This document shows positions 17,644-26,806 of a DNA stretch of 64,000 bases, in pieces. Made by a program: the position numbers and the translations under genes. Every line of letters starts with the position of its first letter. Position 1 is the stretch's first letter. Location: NCBI RefSeq assembly GCF_947495725.1, contig NZ_CANLZZ010000002.1:372001-436000 (forward strand). The letters are read 5' to 3'. This stretch comes from an uncultured Lutibacter sp. (GTDB taxonomy: Bacteria > Bacteroidota > Bacteroidia > Flavobacteriales > Flavobacteriaceae). The notes under the pieces are model-generated. The model did not search any database. It was not told where the DNA came from and saw nothing but the letters and a program-made list of their open reading frames with translations.

Positions 17644-20286
17644 ATGAAAAACAAATTATTAATTATTACAATAATATTATTTTCAGTTAGCTGTTATTCT
17701 CAAAATTTTTCAACAGATGGAAATGGAATTAGAAATAGTATAATCGCTCAAATAAAAGGAGAAAACACACTTTATTTATCAGAATTAGACGGGAGAATTT
17801 CGTCGTATACTTTAAATGGTGAAAAGTTGTGGTCTAGGGAAACAGCATCACCCGCCGTGTTGTTTGAAATTAATGCTGTTGATGTTAATAACGATGGTAA
17901 TGAAGATGTAATCGCTGCAAGTGGAGATGGAAATATTTATTGCTGGGACAGTAAAGGAACTCTACTATGGAAGTTTAATCCAGGACATAAAGTACGTTTT
18001 AGTGAAGTTGCAATTGTAAATAATGGTAAAATTCAAATTTTTGCTGGAGGAAACAATTATAAATTGTATGAATTAGATAGTAAAGGAAAACTTGTTTCAA
18101 CAACTCCTATTGATGGTGTTGTTAGAAAAATTGAAGCAGGAAACTTTCTGGATGCAAACAAGCAATCATTGTTTTTGTATACGTATAATCACGATAAATT
18201 TCGTTGGGAATTTATGGGCTTTTTAAATGCTGAAACTAAAGAAGTAATTAAAAGTGTTACTATTAATGATAAAAGATTAGATGAACTTAGAAAAGCAATG
18301 GTTACTGATGTTTCAATTGCAGATATAAATGGAGATAATAAAGATGATGTCTTATTTTTTGGGGATATATCTTGGGTACCATTGGTTTTAGCTGTTGATG
18401 GAGATTTTAATGTTATTACAAAGTTTAAAGGGTCGAGAAAAGAAGTGCAACGTTATGCACATGCTAAAGGAACATTTTTAGCAAAAAAATACGAAATAAT
18501 GTTGCAATATGGCGGAATTTTATTTGTGTTAAATTCTAAAGGTGAATTAATAGGTAAGTCAGGAGAAAGATATGGTAAAATGGTTTACAGCGATTTTGTG
18601 TTAGAGCCTAAATCCAATCAATTAATTGCTGCAGGGGAAGTTGACGGTGGAAATAGTGTTTATTTTTACAATTTAAATAAAAAAGATTGGTGGAAAAAAG
18701 CACAAAAAAGACAAGGTAGAATGCAAGAGGTTGCTGAAAATTTAGATAAATTATATGAGCAAACCTTGAATTTTAAATTACCAAGTTATCAGAAAAAATC
18801 TGATAAAGAATGGGTAATGATCACTTCAAAAAAAATTGATAGCAAAGTTGAAAGGTTAAAAGGAGGTGATATAAAATTTGTTATTCAAAAAGCACCAAAA
18901 GAAGGAACAGATAGATCGCATTTAGTAGCAAAAATTGGAAAATCTGCATTAAAAAAAGATAAACGAGGAAAATATAAAAGTACTAGAGAGGAAATTGTTC
19001 AAATGGCAAGAGATTATGAAGCACAAGGACAGCCTTTTACATTTTGGGCAGGTCACGGAAACGATCCTTTTTATATTCAAATTGAAACCTTAGAAAAAAT
19101 ATTGGAAGTTGCTCCAAAAACTTGTTATGGCTTTGTGTATGCTGAAATGGATAAAGTAGACGATCCAAGAGTTATTCATTTTGTAAAAGAATATATGCCT
19201 CGTTTGGCAAAAGCAATTCGTAAAAATAATAGAGCCAAATTATATTTTAGATATAAAAATATGTTTTGGGCAGCAACATCGCATTTACCATTGTGGAAAG
19301 AGATGTTTTTTTCTGGGAAATATAACGATATTTTAGCTCCAGCTTCAGAAGATACCAGTAATAGAATTCAAGATTTAAATTTAGCAGGAAGAGTAGGAAT
19401 GTTTTCTGGTGGTTATGTAAATGATTTTACAATGCGTTTAATAGACGACAATCCTACAAGTTGGAGACCGTTATCTCCAGGAGGGCAAAATTCTATTTCA
19501 CCGTATTTAAGACAAGGTGTAATTATGGCAGCTTATGGTGCTCGTTATGGAGTTGTTGCAAATAATAATTTTACCGAAAATCCAGGGCTAAATGTACTAT
19601 TTGCACTTATGAAATCTGGTGTGTTGCCAGTGGTTGAAAAAGAAGATATTCAATCTATTGGTTCGTGGCATTTAATTAAAAATGTTGATGAGCATTTAAT
19701 TCACTCGGTAGATACGCATCATAATTTGAAACAATACAAACAGGATGATGAAAATGCTGTTTTTTCGGTAGGACAAATGCATTGGGCGGGAACAAATGTA
19801 CCTGAACACGATTTTTCAAATGCTGCTTTAGGAGTTAAATATCGTTGGTTAAATTATATGCCAGAGATGCCTTATGGAATGGTTCCAGTTGCACCTATTG
19901 AGAGTAGTGAGTTTGTTACAAAACAGAACAAACCGTATTTTGTATCAAATGCAAAAGTTGGGTTTGTTAATGGTAAAAAGGTTGAAGCAAATCAGTTTGG
20001 TTCAACAATAACAAAAACGGTAAAAGAAGGAGCAGAAAAGTTGCCAATTTTAGTTGAAGGAGCATCTTGGAGTGCTATAATAATTGATAAAAACCATACA
20101 AGAATAATTTTGGTTGATCCTGGTTATATAAATCCTGAAAAAAGAGAAGTAGTTGTTAAATTTCAACATAGAAAACCAAAATCTGCTATAGATATTTTAA
20201 GTAATGAAGCTGTAGAAATTAAAAGTAATACATCTAAAATTGTGGTACCTGCAGGTTCAATTAGATTTATTGATGTTGTATATTAA
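17644..20286 (+). CDS. Propeller-fused lambda-carrageenase-like (GH150-type) enzyme
   Basis: Secreted 880-residue protein. An ATG at 17617 is in frame, but 17644 starts right at the signal peptide (cleaved near SVSCYSQ) and is preferred. Residues ~25-365 form an FG-GAP/PQQ-like beta-propeller with calcium-loop strands DVNNDGNED (80-88) and DINGDNKDD. A linker (~365-400) leads to a ~480-residue C-terminal catalytic-type domain with blocks TFWAGHGNDPFYIQ, YGFVYAEMDK, YFRYKNMFWAA and AAYGARYGVVANN. This architecture (propeller, linker, large C-terminal domain, ~900 residues) is that described for GH150 lambda-carrageenases. The assignment is from remembered architecture and neighbours (GH110, sulfatases), not alignment. 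It heads an operon with two sulfatases. Confidence 0.5.
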   Translation: MKNKLLIITIILFSVSCYSQNFSTDGNGIRNSIIAQIKGENTLYLSELDGRISSYTLNGEKLWSRETASPAVLFEINAVDVNNDGNEDVIAASGDGNIYCWDSKGTLLWKFNPGHKVRFSEVAIVNNGKIQIFAGGNNYKLYELDSKGKLVSTTPIDGVVRKIEAGNFLDANKQSLFLYTYNHDKFRWEFMGFLNAETKEVIKSVTINDKRLDELRKAMVTDVSIADINGDNKDDVLFFGDISWVPLVLAVDGDFNVITKFKGSRKEVQRYAHAKGTFLAKKYEIMLQYGGILFVLNSKGELIGKSGERYGKMVYSDFVLEPKSNQLIAAGEVDGGNSVYFYNLNKKDWWKKAQKRQGRMQEVAENLDKLYEQTLNFKLPSYQKKSDKEWVMITSKKIDSKVERLKGGDIKFVIQKAPKEGTDRSHLVAKIGKSALKKDKRGKYKSTREEIVQMARDYEAQGQPFTFWAGHGNDPFYIQIETLEKILEVAPKTCYGFVYAEMDKVDDPRVIHFVKEYMPRLAKAIRKNNRAKLYFRYKNMFWAATSHLPLWKEMFFSGKYNDILAPASEDTSNRIQDLNLAGRVGMFSGGYVNDFTMRLIDDNPTSWRPLSPGGQNSISPYLRQGVIMAAYGARYGVVANNNFTENPGLNVLFALMKSGVLPVVEKEDIQSIGSWHLIKNVDEHLIHSVDTHHNLKQYKQDDENAVFSVGQMHWAGTNVPEHDFSNAALGVKYRWLNYMPEMPYGMVPVAPIESSEFVTKQNKPYFVSNAKVGFVNGKKVEANQFGSTITKTVKEGAEKLPILVEGASWSAIIIDKNHTRIILVDPGYINPEKREVVVKFQHRKPKSAIDILSNEAVEIKSNTSKIVVPAGSIRFIDVVY

Positions 20287-20296
20287 ATTAAAACAA

Positions 20297-21895
20297 ATGA
20301 AAGTATTAAAAACAATAACCTTAAGTCTGTTTTTTGCATTATATTTAGTTGGTTATGCTCAAAAAACTCAACAACCAAACATTATTTTAATTTATGCAGA
20401 TGATTTGGGACGTGGAATGTTAAGTACTTATGGTCAAGAACATTTTACCACACCTCATATTGATAAGTTAGCTAATGAAGGGATAACTTTTCATAATACC
20501 TATGGAAGTCAGTTTTGTGCCCCAGCTCGCGCCAGTTTAATTACAGGAATGCACGATTGCCATACAAAAAACAAAAATTATGTGTTAACGCGTCCGGGAT
20601 TGTATTTAGAGAGTGCTAAAAATATTGATATAAAAGAGATTTCTAATAAAATACATGCTGTTGCACCTCCAAAAGAAAATGAAGTGTATTTGGGTACGGT
20701 AGCAAAAAATGCAGGTTACAACACCGCTGAATTTGGGAAATTAGAATGGGGGTTTGCTTCAACTCCAGAGCGCGTAAAAAGTCACGGTTGGGATTACCAT
20801 TTTGGATATTATGATCACCGTCGATGTCACGGTTTTTATCCTCCTTTTTTATTCGAAAACGGAAATATTATTGAAATTGAAGGAAATACACACATAAATT
20901 GCGCAAAAACTGGAGAAAAAGAAACACCAGATTATTATAAAGAGCGTTGGGATTTTACAGGAAAAAAACAATATTCGGAATATGTAATTGTTGATAAAAT
21001 GCTTGAATATTTAGATGAGAATAATCCAAATAAAACGGAGAAACCATTTTTTATTTATTTTCCATCTCAATTACCTCACGGTCCAATTCAAGTGCCTGAA
21101 ATTGACCCTGAATTAATTTCGAATCCTAATTTAACTTCATTAGAAAAAGAATATGCAACTATGGTGAAGATTTTAGACAACAGTGTTGGAAAAATCTATA
21201 ATAAATTAGAAGAGTTGGATATATTAGACAATACTATAATAATTTTTACTGGAGATAATGGTCACGAAGTTTATGCGGTTGAAGATGGTAGAACTGCTAA
21301 CAGTAAGAAAAAGTTAGATGGAACTAAATATGACAATATAAATAGTAAATTTTATAGTGAAATAGGAAATGATGTTTTTGACGGAAATGATGGAATGGCA
21401 GGATTAAAACGTGATAATTGGGAAGGTGGAGTACGAGTTCCTTTATTTTGGTATTGGAAAGGGAAAATTCAGGCAGGACAAGAATCAAATCAGTTAGTAA
21501 ATAATTACGATATTTTAAACACAATTGCCGAATTAATTGGAACAGAGCAACAATTAAACAAAGACAGTTATTCTTATGCTCAAACATTATTAACAGGAAA
21601 AGGTAAAGAGAAAGAATATACGGTGTTTTCATCAAAATTGGGACCTGCAATAGTTACTAATGAAGGTTGGAAATTACGTTACCAAATGAAAGAAGATATT
21701 TTTCAATTATATAATTTAAAAAACGATTATCGCGAAGAAAAAGTATTAAATACTCAATACCCAGAGAAAGTAGAAAATCTAAAATCAATACTTTTAAAAG
21801 AATGTGATGGTGATTTTAAAAATGGTGGATATCCAGATTTTGTCGAGCCAGATCCAATACTTCGAGCTAAAAAAAAGAAAAAAATTAAGAATTAA
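20297..21895 (+). CDS. Family S1 sulfatase (CAPAR motif)
   Basis: Sulfatase of 532 residues. The open frame extends upstream to 20240 inside the preceding gene, but the ATG at 20297, 10 bases after that stop, begins a normal signal peptide (cleaved near YAQ22). The first metal pair is D35-D36, the maturation motif C74-A-P-A-R78 (Ala for Ser at the fourth position, tolerated) and the second metal pair D320-N321. An insert near residues 100-135 and a C-terminal Lys-rich tail (KKKKKIKN) are distinctive. Second gene of the lambda-carrageenase-like operon, so it probably acts on products of that enzyme. Confidence 0.92.
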   Translation: MKVLKTITLSLFFALYLVGYAQKTQQPNIILIYADDLGRGMLSTYGQEHFTTPHIDKLANEGITFHNTYGSQFCAPARASLITGMHDCHTKNKNYVLTRPGLYLESAKNIDIKEISNKIHAVAPPKENEVYLGTVAKNAGYNTAEFGKLEWGFASTPERVKSHGWDYHFGYYDHRRCHGFYPPFLFENGNIIEIEGNTHINCAKTGEKETPDYYKERWDFTGKKQYSEYVIVDKMLEYLDENNPNKTEKPFFIYFPSQLPHGPIQVPEIDPELISNPNLTSLEKEYATMVKILDNSVGKIYNKLEELDILDNTIIIFTGDNGHEVYAVEDGRTANSKKKLDGTKYDNINSKFYSEIGNDVFDGNDGMAGLKRDNWEGGVRVPLFWYWKGKIQAGQESNQLVNNYDILNTIAELIGTEQQLNKDSYSYAQTLLTGKGKEKEYTVFSSKLGPAIVTNEGWKLRYQMKEDIFQLYNLKNDYREEKVLNTQYPEKVENLKSILLKECDGDFKNGGYPDFVEPDPILRAKKKKKIKN

Positions 21896-21907
21896 AATGT
21901 GTCAAAA

Positions 21908-23395
21908 ATGAAATTAAATATAAAGTTAGTTTTAACAAGTCTATTGCTAATAGTTTTAGTTGCTCCATTTCAAGCTCAAAAATTACCTAATGTTGTGGTT
22001 ATAATGGCTGATGATATTGGTTTGGGAGATATCAATTTTTATCACAAGCAAAGAACAGGAAATAATGGAGTAGTACCAACACCAAATTTAGATGAATTAG
22101 CACAGTCTGGAATGCGATTTTCAGATGCGCATTCACCAGCATCATTATGTGCGCCCACTCGTTTTTCAATGTTAACGGGTAATTATTCATACAGAAATCA
22201 ACGTCCATATGGTGTTTGGTCGCCAAATGCAGATGCTTTAATTGATTCAAATAACTTTACAACAATTGCTCGCATTGCTAAAAAAGGAGGATATACTACT
22301 GCCTTTTTTGGAAAATGGGGAATGGGAGGTTCTTGGAAACCAAAAACAAAAGTAAATTGGGAGAAGGAAAATGCGGGTGCATTAACATATGGTTTTGATT
22401 ATGCAGTTGAATTACCAGAAGGTATTCAGAATAAGCCTTACGCTTTTTACGAAAATCAAGTTTGGATGAAATTAAAAGAAGATTCGGTTTTAAAAGAATT
22501 AGATGCAAATCAAACTGGATATTCAACTTCAAAAAAACATAAAACAAGAGGAGGTATTGGAGATTCAAACTGGGATCCAAAACAAGCAGGTCCAATTTTA
22601 GTAGGTAAGGCTGTAGATTATATTAAAAATCAGGCAAAAACAAAAAAGCCTTTTTATATGTATTACTGTAGTCAAGCTGTACATATTCCACACGAACCAC
22701 CAGCAGAATTCAACGGTAAGAAAATAAAAGGAGCTACACCTGGTAAACATGGTGATATGATTTATGAACTCGATATTCAAGTTGGTTTAATTGTAAAAAC
22801 TTTAAAGAATGCTGGTTTGTATGATAATACGTTGTTAGTATTTACATCAGATAATGGAGGACTTTCTTTTGATAAGGATATGAAAGCAGCTGGACACGAA
22901 ACTAGTAATGGATTAAACGGTAGTAAAGGTTCAATTTACGAAGGTGGACATCGAGTTCCTTTCTTTGCTGTTTGGCCGGGTAAAATTAAACAGAATATGG
23001 TTTCAAATGTGCCAATTGTTGGGCAAGATATGGTTGCTACAATTGCAGCTTTGTCTAATCAGAAATTAGATAAAACCAAAGTTTTTGATTCAGCTAATTT
23101 ATTGCCAGTATTTACCGGTAAAACAAATAAACCAGTTCATAAATATTTAATGCATCAATCTAAAGGAGGGCCAACATATGCAATAAGAGATGGAAAATGG
23201 AAACTGATAATTAAAGGTGAAAAACCAGGTGTATTAGAAAATTTAAAACCTATAGCATTATTCAATTTAGATGAAAATGTAGTAGAAGATGAGAAAGGAA
23301 ATTTAATAAATAACCCTAAATATGATGAAAGAATAACGCAAATGTATGAAGCGTATGTTAGTGTGCGCATTAGTAGAAAAACTACTGTTTTTTAA
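21908..23395 (+). CDS. Family S1 sulfatase (CAPTR motif)
   Basis: Sulfatase of 495 residues. A GTG at 21899 is in frame, but the ATG at 21908 opens directly into the signal peptide (cleaved near FQAQ). Metal pair D35-D36, maturation motif C81-A-P-T-R85 and second metal pair D315-N316. A short insert with HKQRTGNNG after the first strand and CAPTR-FSMLTG-Y resemble the sulfatase at 39173, so the two may be of the same subfamily. It is the third gene of its operon, 12 bases after the previous stop. An inverted repeat lies just downstream. Confidence 0.92.
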   Translation: MKLNIKLVLTSLLLIVLVAPFQAQKLPNVVVIMADDIGLGDINFYHKQRTGNNGVVPTPNLDELAQSGMRFSDAHSPASLCAPTRFSMLTGNYSYRNQRPYGVWSPNADALIDSNNFTTIARIAKKGGYTTAFFGKWGMGGSWKPKTKVNWEKENAGALTYGFDYAVELPEGIQNKPYAFYENQVWMKLKEDSVLKELDANQTGYSTSKKHKTRGGIGDSNWDPKQAGPILVGKAVDYIKNQAKTKKPFYMYYCSQAVHIPHEPPAEFNGKKIKGATPGKHGDMIYELDIQVGLIVKTLKNAGLYDNTLLVFTSDNGGLSFDKDMKAAGHETSNGLNGSKGSIYEGGHRVPFFAVWPGKIKQNMVSNVPIVGQDMVATIAALSNQKLDKTKVFDSANLLPVFTGKTNKPVHKYLMHQSKGGPTYAIRDGKWKLIIKGEKPGVLENLKPIALFNLDENVVEDEKGNLINNPKYDERITQMYEAYVSVRISRKTTVF

Positions 23396-23408
23396 GTTAT
23401 GGACTGAG

Positions 23409-23447
23409 ACAAACATCATAAAAAATTTAAACAACTTTTATGTTTGT
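23409..23447. promoter_or_regulatory. Inverted repeat ACAAACAT/ATGTTTGT overlapping a -7 box
   Basis: Perfect 8-bp arms at 23409-23416 and 23440-23447; allowing a 3-base bulge the pairing extends to 12 bp. The right arm overlaps TATGTTTG (23439-23446), an exact TAnnTTTG match. It lies between two sulfatase genes (155-base spacer). It could be an operator over a promoter or a weak terminator; no T-run follows, which favours the former slightly. Confidence 0.4.
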
Positions 23448-23550
23448 TATTAAGCTTTAATTTGAAGCGTGAATAGTTTAGGGGGAATTGAAAATAAATT
23501 AAATGCAAATTTAGTTTACAATAAAATATGAGAATAATAAATAGAATTAA

Positions 23551-25218
23551 ATGAAATATAGTAAAGTAATATGCATTGCTCTTTTAACAGTAATTAGTTT
23601 ACATGCACAAAAGAAAAAACCGAACATTTTATTTGTAATGTCGGATGATCATACATCACAGGCCATTGGAGCTTATGGCAGTAGGTTGGCAAAATTAAAC
23701 CCGACTCCAACTATTGATGCTATTGCTGCTGAAGGAGTGGTTATGACAAATGCGTCTTGCCAAAATGCAATTTGTACGCCAAGTAGAGCTTCTATTATGA
23801 CAGGGCAAAGTAGTGCCGTAAATGGTTGTCCAACGTTGGCAGGTCAACTTCCAAAGGATAAACAATATTTAGCCTTAGAAATGAAAAAAGCAGGCTATCA
23901 AACGGCAGTAATTGGGAAATGGCATTTACATGAACTTCCTGAATCGTTTGATTATTACAAAGTGCTGCCAGGACAAGGAGCTTATTTTAATCCTGTGTTT
24001 TATGATATTGATGGTAAAGAACGTATTAAATGGAGAAAATATACAATTGAAAAAGGTTCTAGAATGAAAGGACATTCTTCAGATTGTATAGCGGATTCTG
24101 CACTTGAATGGTTTCAAGAAAAAAGAAATCCAAACGAGCCTTTCTTTTTGAAGCTTCATTTTAAGGCGCCACACGATTTATTTGATTATGCTCCTCGTTA
24201 TGAAACTTATTTAGCAGATATTGATATTCCAGAACCTGCAAATATGCGAGATAGAAAAAAGAATGGTTCTATTGCAACAAGAGGTTATAATAATGAATTA
24301 GAACAATATATTGGAACTTCAATAGGAAAAAGAAACCCTAGAAGAAACTATACAAATTCTGGAGCTTGGTCTAAAGAGTTAGATTTTACTAAAAGCGATT
24401 CCGAAATTCATGGAGATGCTTACCAAGGTTATATGAAAGCTTATTTACGTTGTGTAAAAGGAGTTGATGATAATTTGAAAAGAGTAATTGATTATTTAAA
24501 AGAAAATGATCTTTATGATAATACTGTAATTATTTATACTGGTGATCAAGGATTTTATTTAGGAGAACATGATTATATGGATAAAAGGTGGGCTTATGAA
24601 GAGTCTATGAAAATGCCATTTATTGTTCGTTATCCAAAAACTATTAAACCGGGTGAAATTGATGCAATAGTTGAAAATATAGATTATGCACCTACAATGC
24701 TAGATTTTGCTGGAGTTGCAACACCTAAATATATGCATGGTAAAAGTTTTAAGTCAATTTTAGAAACAGGAAAAGAATCTGAAAATTCAAAAAAAGCAGC
24801 TTATTACCATTATTGGATGCATATGGCCAGTCATGACAATCCAGGGCATATTGCCATTAGAACTAAACAATATAAGCTAATTCAGTTCTATGGTACTAAA
24901 ATGAACGAAGACAAACCACAAACACCTCCAGGTTGGGAATTTTATGATTTAAAAAATGACCCTTCTGAAGATAATAATATATATGATAATCCGGCTTACA
25001 AGACTGTAATTTCAGATTTAAAACAGCAGTTGAAACAACTTAGAAAAGAGTATGGAGAGGACAACCCTAAATTTCCCTTTAATAAGGTAATTGATGAATA
25101 TTGGGATTATGATGATGCTGCAAAACAAAAAGCTATAAAAATATCACATGAATATTTAAAAACAGTGCAGTCTAATATATATGTGAATAATCCAGAAAAA
25201 AAGAATAGAAAACATTAA
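23551..25218 (+). CDS. Family S1 sulfatase
   Basis: Sulfatase of 555 residues with signal peptide cleaved near HAQ20. Metal pair D32-D33 (SDDHTSQAIGAYG), maturation motif C75-T-P-S-R79 and second metal pair D332-Q333. The opening and the YLGEHDYMDKRWAYEESMKMPF block are typical of the group containing GlcNAc-6-sulfatase-like enzymes, though this does not fix the substrate. A Lys-rich ~50-residue tail follows the usual domain end. It is flanked by its own putative promoter region and a terminator, so it is monocistronic. Confidence 0.93.
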   Translation: MKYSKVICIALLTVISLHAQKKKPNILFVMSDDHTSQAIGAYGSRLAKLNPTPTIDAIAAEGVVMTNASCQNAICTPSRASIMTGQSSAVNGCPTLAGQLPKDKQYLALEMKKAGYQTAVIGKWHLHELPESFDYYKVLPGQGAYFNPVFYDIDGKERIKWRKYTIEKGSRMKGHSSDCIADSALEWFQEKRNPNEPFFLKLHFKAPHDLFDYAPRYETYLADIDIPEPANMRDRKKNGSIATRGYNNELEQYIGTSIGKRNPRRNYTNSGAWSKELDFTKSDSEIHGDAYQGYMKAYLRCVKGVDDNLKRVIDYLKENDLYDNTVIIYTGDQGFYLGEHDYMDKRWAYEESMKMPFIVRYPKTIKPGEIDAIVENIDYAPTMLDFAGVATPKYMHGKSFKSILETGKESENSKKAAYYHYWMHMASHDNPGHIAIRTKQYKLIQFYGTKMNEDKPQTPPGWEFYDLKNDPSEDNNIYDNPAYKTVISDLKQQLKQLRKEYGEDNPKFPFNKVIDEYWDYDDAAKQKAIKISHEYLKTVQSNIYVNNPEKKNRKH

Positions 25219-25253
25219 TTAAATATTGAGTTTTTATTTTGATTGATTGTGAA

Positions 25254-25291
25254 GAGGCCTTGTTTGTAAATAGATAAGGCCTCCTCTTTTA
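25254..25291 (+). terminator. Rho-independent terminator
   Basis: Perfect 8-bp stem GAGGCCTT (25254-25261) and AAGGCCTC (25276-25283) with a 14-base loop, followed by CTCTTTTAT. It is 36 bases after the sulfatase stop and upstream of the next operon. Confidence 0.8.
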
Positions 25292-25322
25292 TGTCTTTCA
25301 GAGTAAATCAGTTTAATATACA

Positions 25323-25380
25323 CATAGCTACAATTCATTTACCAATTCATACACGTTTTTATGTTGATTGTAGATATTTG
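25323..25380 (+). promoter_or_regulatory. Candidate promoter region of the ten-gene operon
   Basis: Between a terminator and the start at 25406 lie CATAGCTA (25323-25330, also before 17644) and GATATTTG (25373-25380), one mismatch from TAnnTTTG. The latter is only 25 bases from the ATG. No clear -33 TTG is present. Confidence 0.28.
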
Positions 25381-25405
25381 TTAGGTAAACTAAAAATAGT
25401 TAAAA

Positions 25406-26800
25406 ATGATTAAAAGTATTATAACAGCATTAGTATTGTTAAATGGAATATTTATGTATGCTCAGGAGCAACCAAATGTTTTGTTAATTATGGTTGATGA
25501 TATGAATGATTGGGTTGGTGCATTTGGTGGACATCCGCAAGCAATTACTCCAAACATGGATAAATTGGCTCAAAAAAGTACGGTATTTAAAAATGCGTAT
25601 TGTTCAGCAGCGTTATGTAATCCTTCTAGAACAAGTATGCTAACTGGTTATCAGCCTTTTAAAACAGGAGTTTATGGTAATAAAGAAGTTTTTAGAGAAA
25701 TGAAAGGCTTTGAAAATACAGTTACATTACCTCAGTACTTTGCACAAAACGGTTATAAAACAGCTGCTTCGGGAAAAATATTTCATAGTCCAAGAGGTAC
25801 AGCAAAAGAGCCAAAAGAAGGAAGTGATCCAGGATCTTTTCAAATAGAAAATAAAGTAGGATTAGGAACTCCATATCCAGAAAAAAGATTTACGCACGGA
25901 ATAGATTTTAAAAGAGCCGGAGTAAAAGGGAGTAAAACAAGGTCGTTTGATTGGGGAGCAGTTGATATTGCTGATGAAAAAACAAACGATTGGAAAACGG
26001 CAGATTATACTGTGAAATTTCTTGAAAAAGAACACGATAAACCATTCTTTTTAGCCTGCGGAATTTTTAGACCACATTTACCTTTATATGCTCCTAAAAA
26101 ATATTTCGATTTATTTAATGAGGAAGAAATTCAGCTTCCAAAAGTGTTGGAAAACGATTTAAAAGATGTTGGAAGAGTTGGAAAAAATTGGGCAGGAGAA
26201 AGATTACATGCTGAAATTTTAAGAAACAATAAATGGAAATCAGCCGTAAAAGGTTATTTGGCGAGTTTGGCTTTTGCAGATGCTTGTGTTGGTCATGTAT
26301 TAGATAATTTAGAAAAAAGCAATTACAAAGAAAATACAATTGTTGTTTTAATGGGAGATCACGGTTGGCATTTGGGCGAAAAAGAACATTGGTCTAAGCA
26401 AACATTATGGGAAGAATCTGCAAAAACACCATTAATTATTTTCGATCCAAGAAATGGTAAAAGTGGAGTAAGTTTAAGAACAATTTCATTAATAGATGTG
26501 TACCCAACATTAATTGATTTATGCGATTTACCAAAGAAAAATGATTTAGATGGAAACAGTTTTGAACATTTAGTTGAAAACCCAAAAGGTAAGTGGAATC
26601 ATTCAGCGTTAACAACAAAAGGCTTAGGAAATCATACATTAAGAGACGAAAACTATAGATACATTGTTTATACCGATGGTTTTGAGGAATTATACAATGA
26701 AAAAAAGGATCCAATGGAATGGAATAATATAGCCAAGGACCCAAAAAATAAAGAGATTCTAAAAAAGTTTAGAAAAGAATTGAAAGAACTAGTTAATTAA
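25406..26800 (+). CDS. Family S1 sulfatase, iduronate-2-sulfatase-like
   Basis: Sulfatase of 464 residues, signal peptide cleaved near YAQ20. DDMNDWVGAFGGHPQAITPNMD with metal pair D31-D32, maturation motif C71-N-P-S-R75, FRPHLPLYAPKKYF and GDHGWHLGEKEHWSKQTLWEES (D318-H319) are hallmarks of the iduronate-2-sulfatase/S1_7-type group, which in marine bacteria includes carrageenan-active members. It is closely related to the sulfatase at 30308. It heads a ten-gene operon. The name reflects fold only; iduronate is not an expected substrate here. Confidence 0.92.
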   Translation: MIKSIITALVLLNGIFMYAQEQPNVLLIMVDDMNDWVGAFGGHPQAITPNMDKLAQKSTVFKNAYCSAALCNPSRTSMLTGYQPFKTGVYGNKEVFREMKGFENTVTLPQYFAQNGYKTAASGKIFHSPRGTAKEPKEGSDPGSFQIENKVGLGTPYPEKRFTHGIDFKRAGVKGSKTRSFDWGAVDIADEKTNDWKTADYTVKFLEKEHDKPFFLACGIFRPHLPLYAPKKYFDLFNEEEIQLPKVLENDLKDVGRVGKNWAGERLHAEILRNNKWKSAVKGYLASLAFADACVGHVLDNLEKSNYKENTIVVLMGDHGWHLGEKEHWSKQTLWEESAKTPLIIFDPRNGKSGVSLRTISLIDVYPTLIDLCDLPKKNDLDGNSFEHLVENPKGKWNHSALTTKGLGNHTLRDENYRYIVYTDGFEELYNEKKDPMEWNNIAKDPKNKEILKKFRKELKELVN

Positions 26801-26806
26801 ATTCAA

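Noticed and set aside
20240-20296. Upstream start for the sulfatase overlapping the previous gene
   Set aside because: Would overlap by 47 bases and bury the signal peptide; ATG at 20297 fits.
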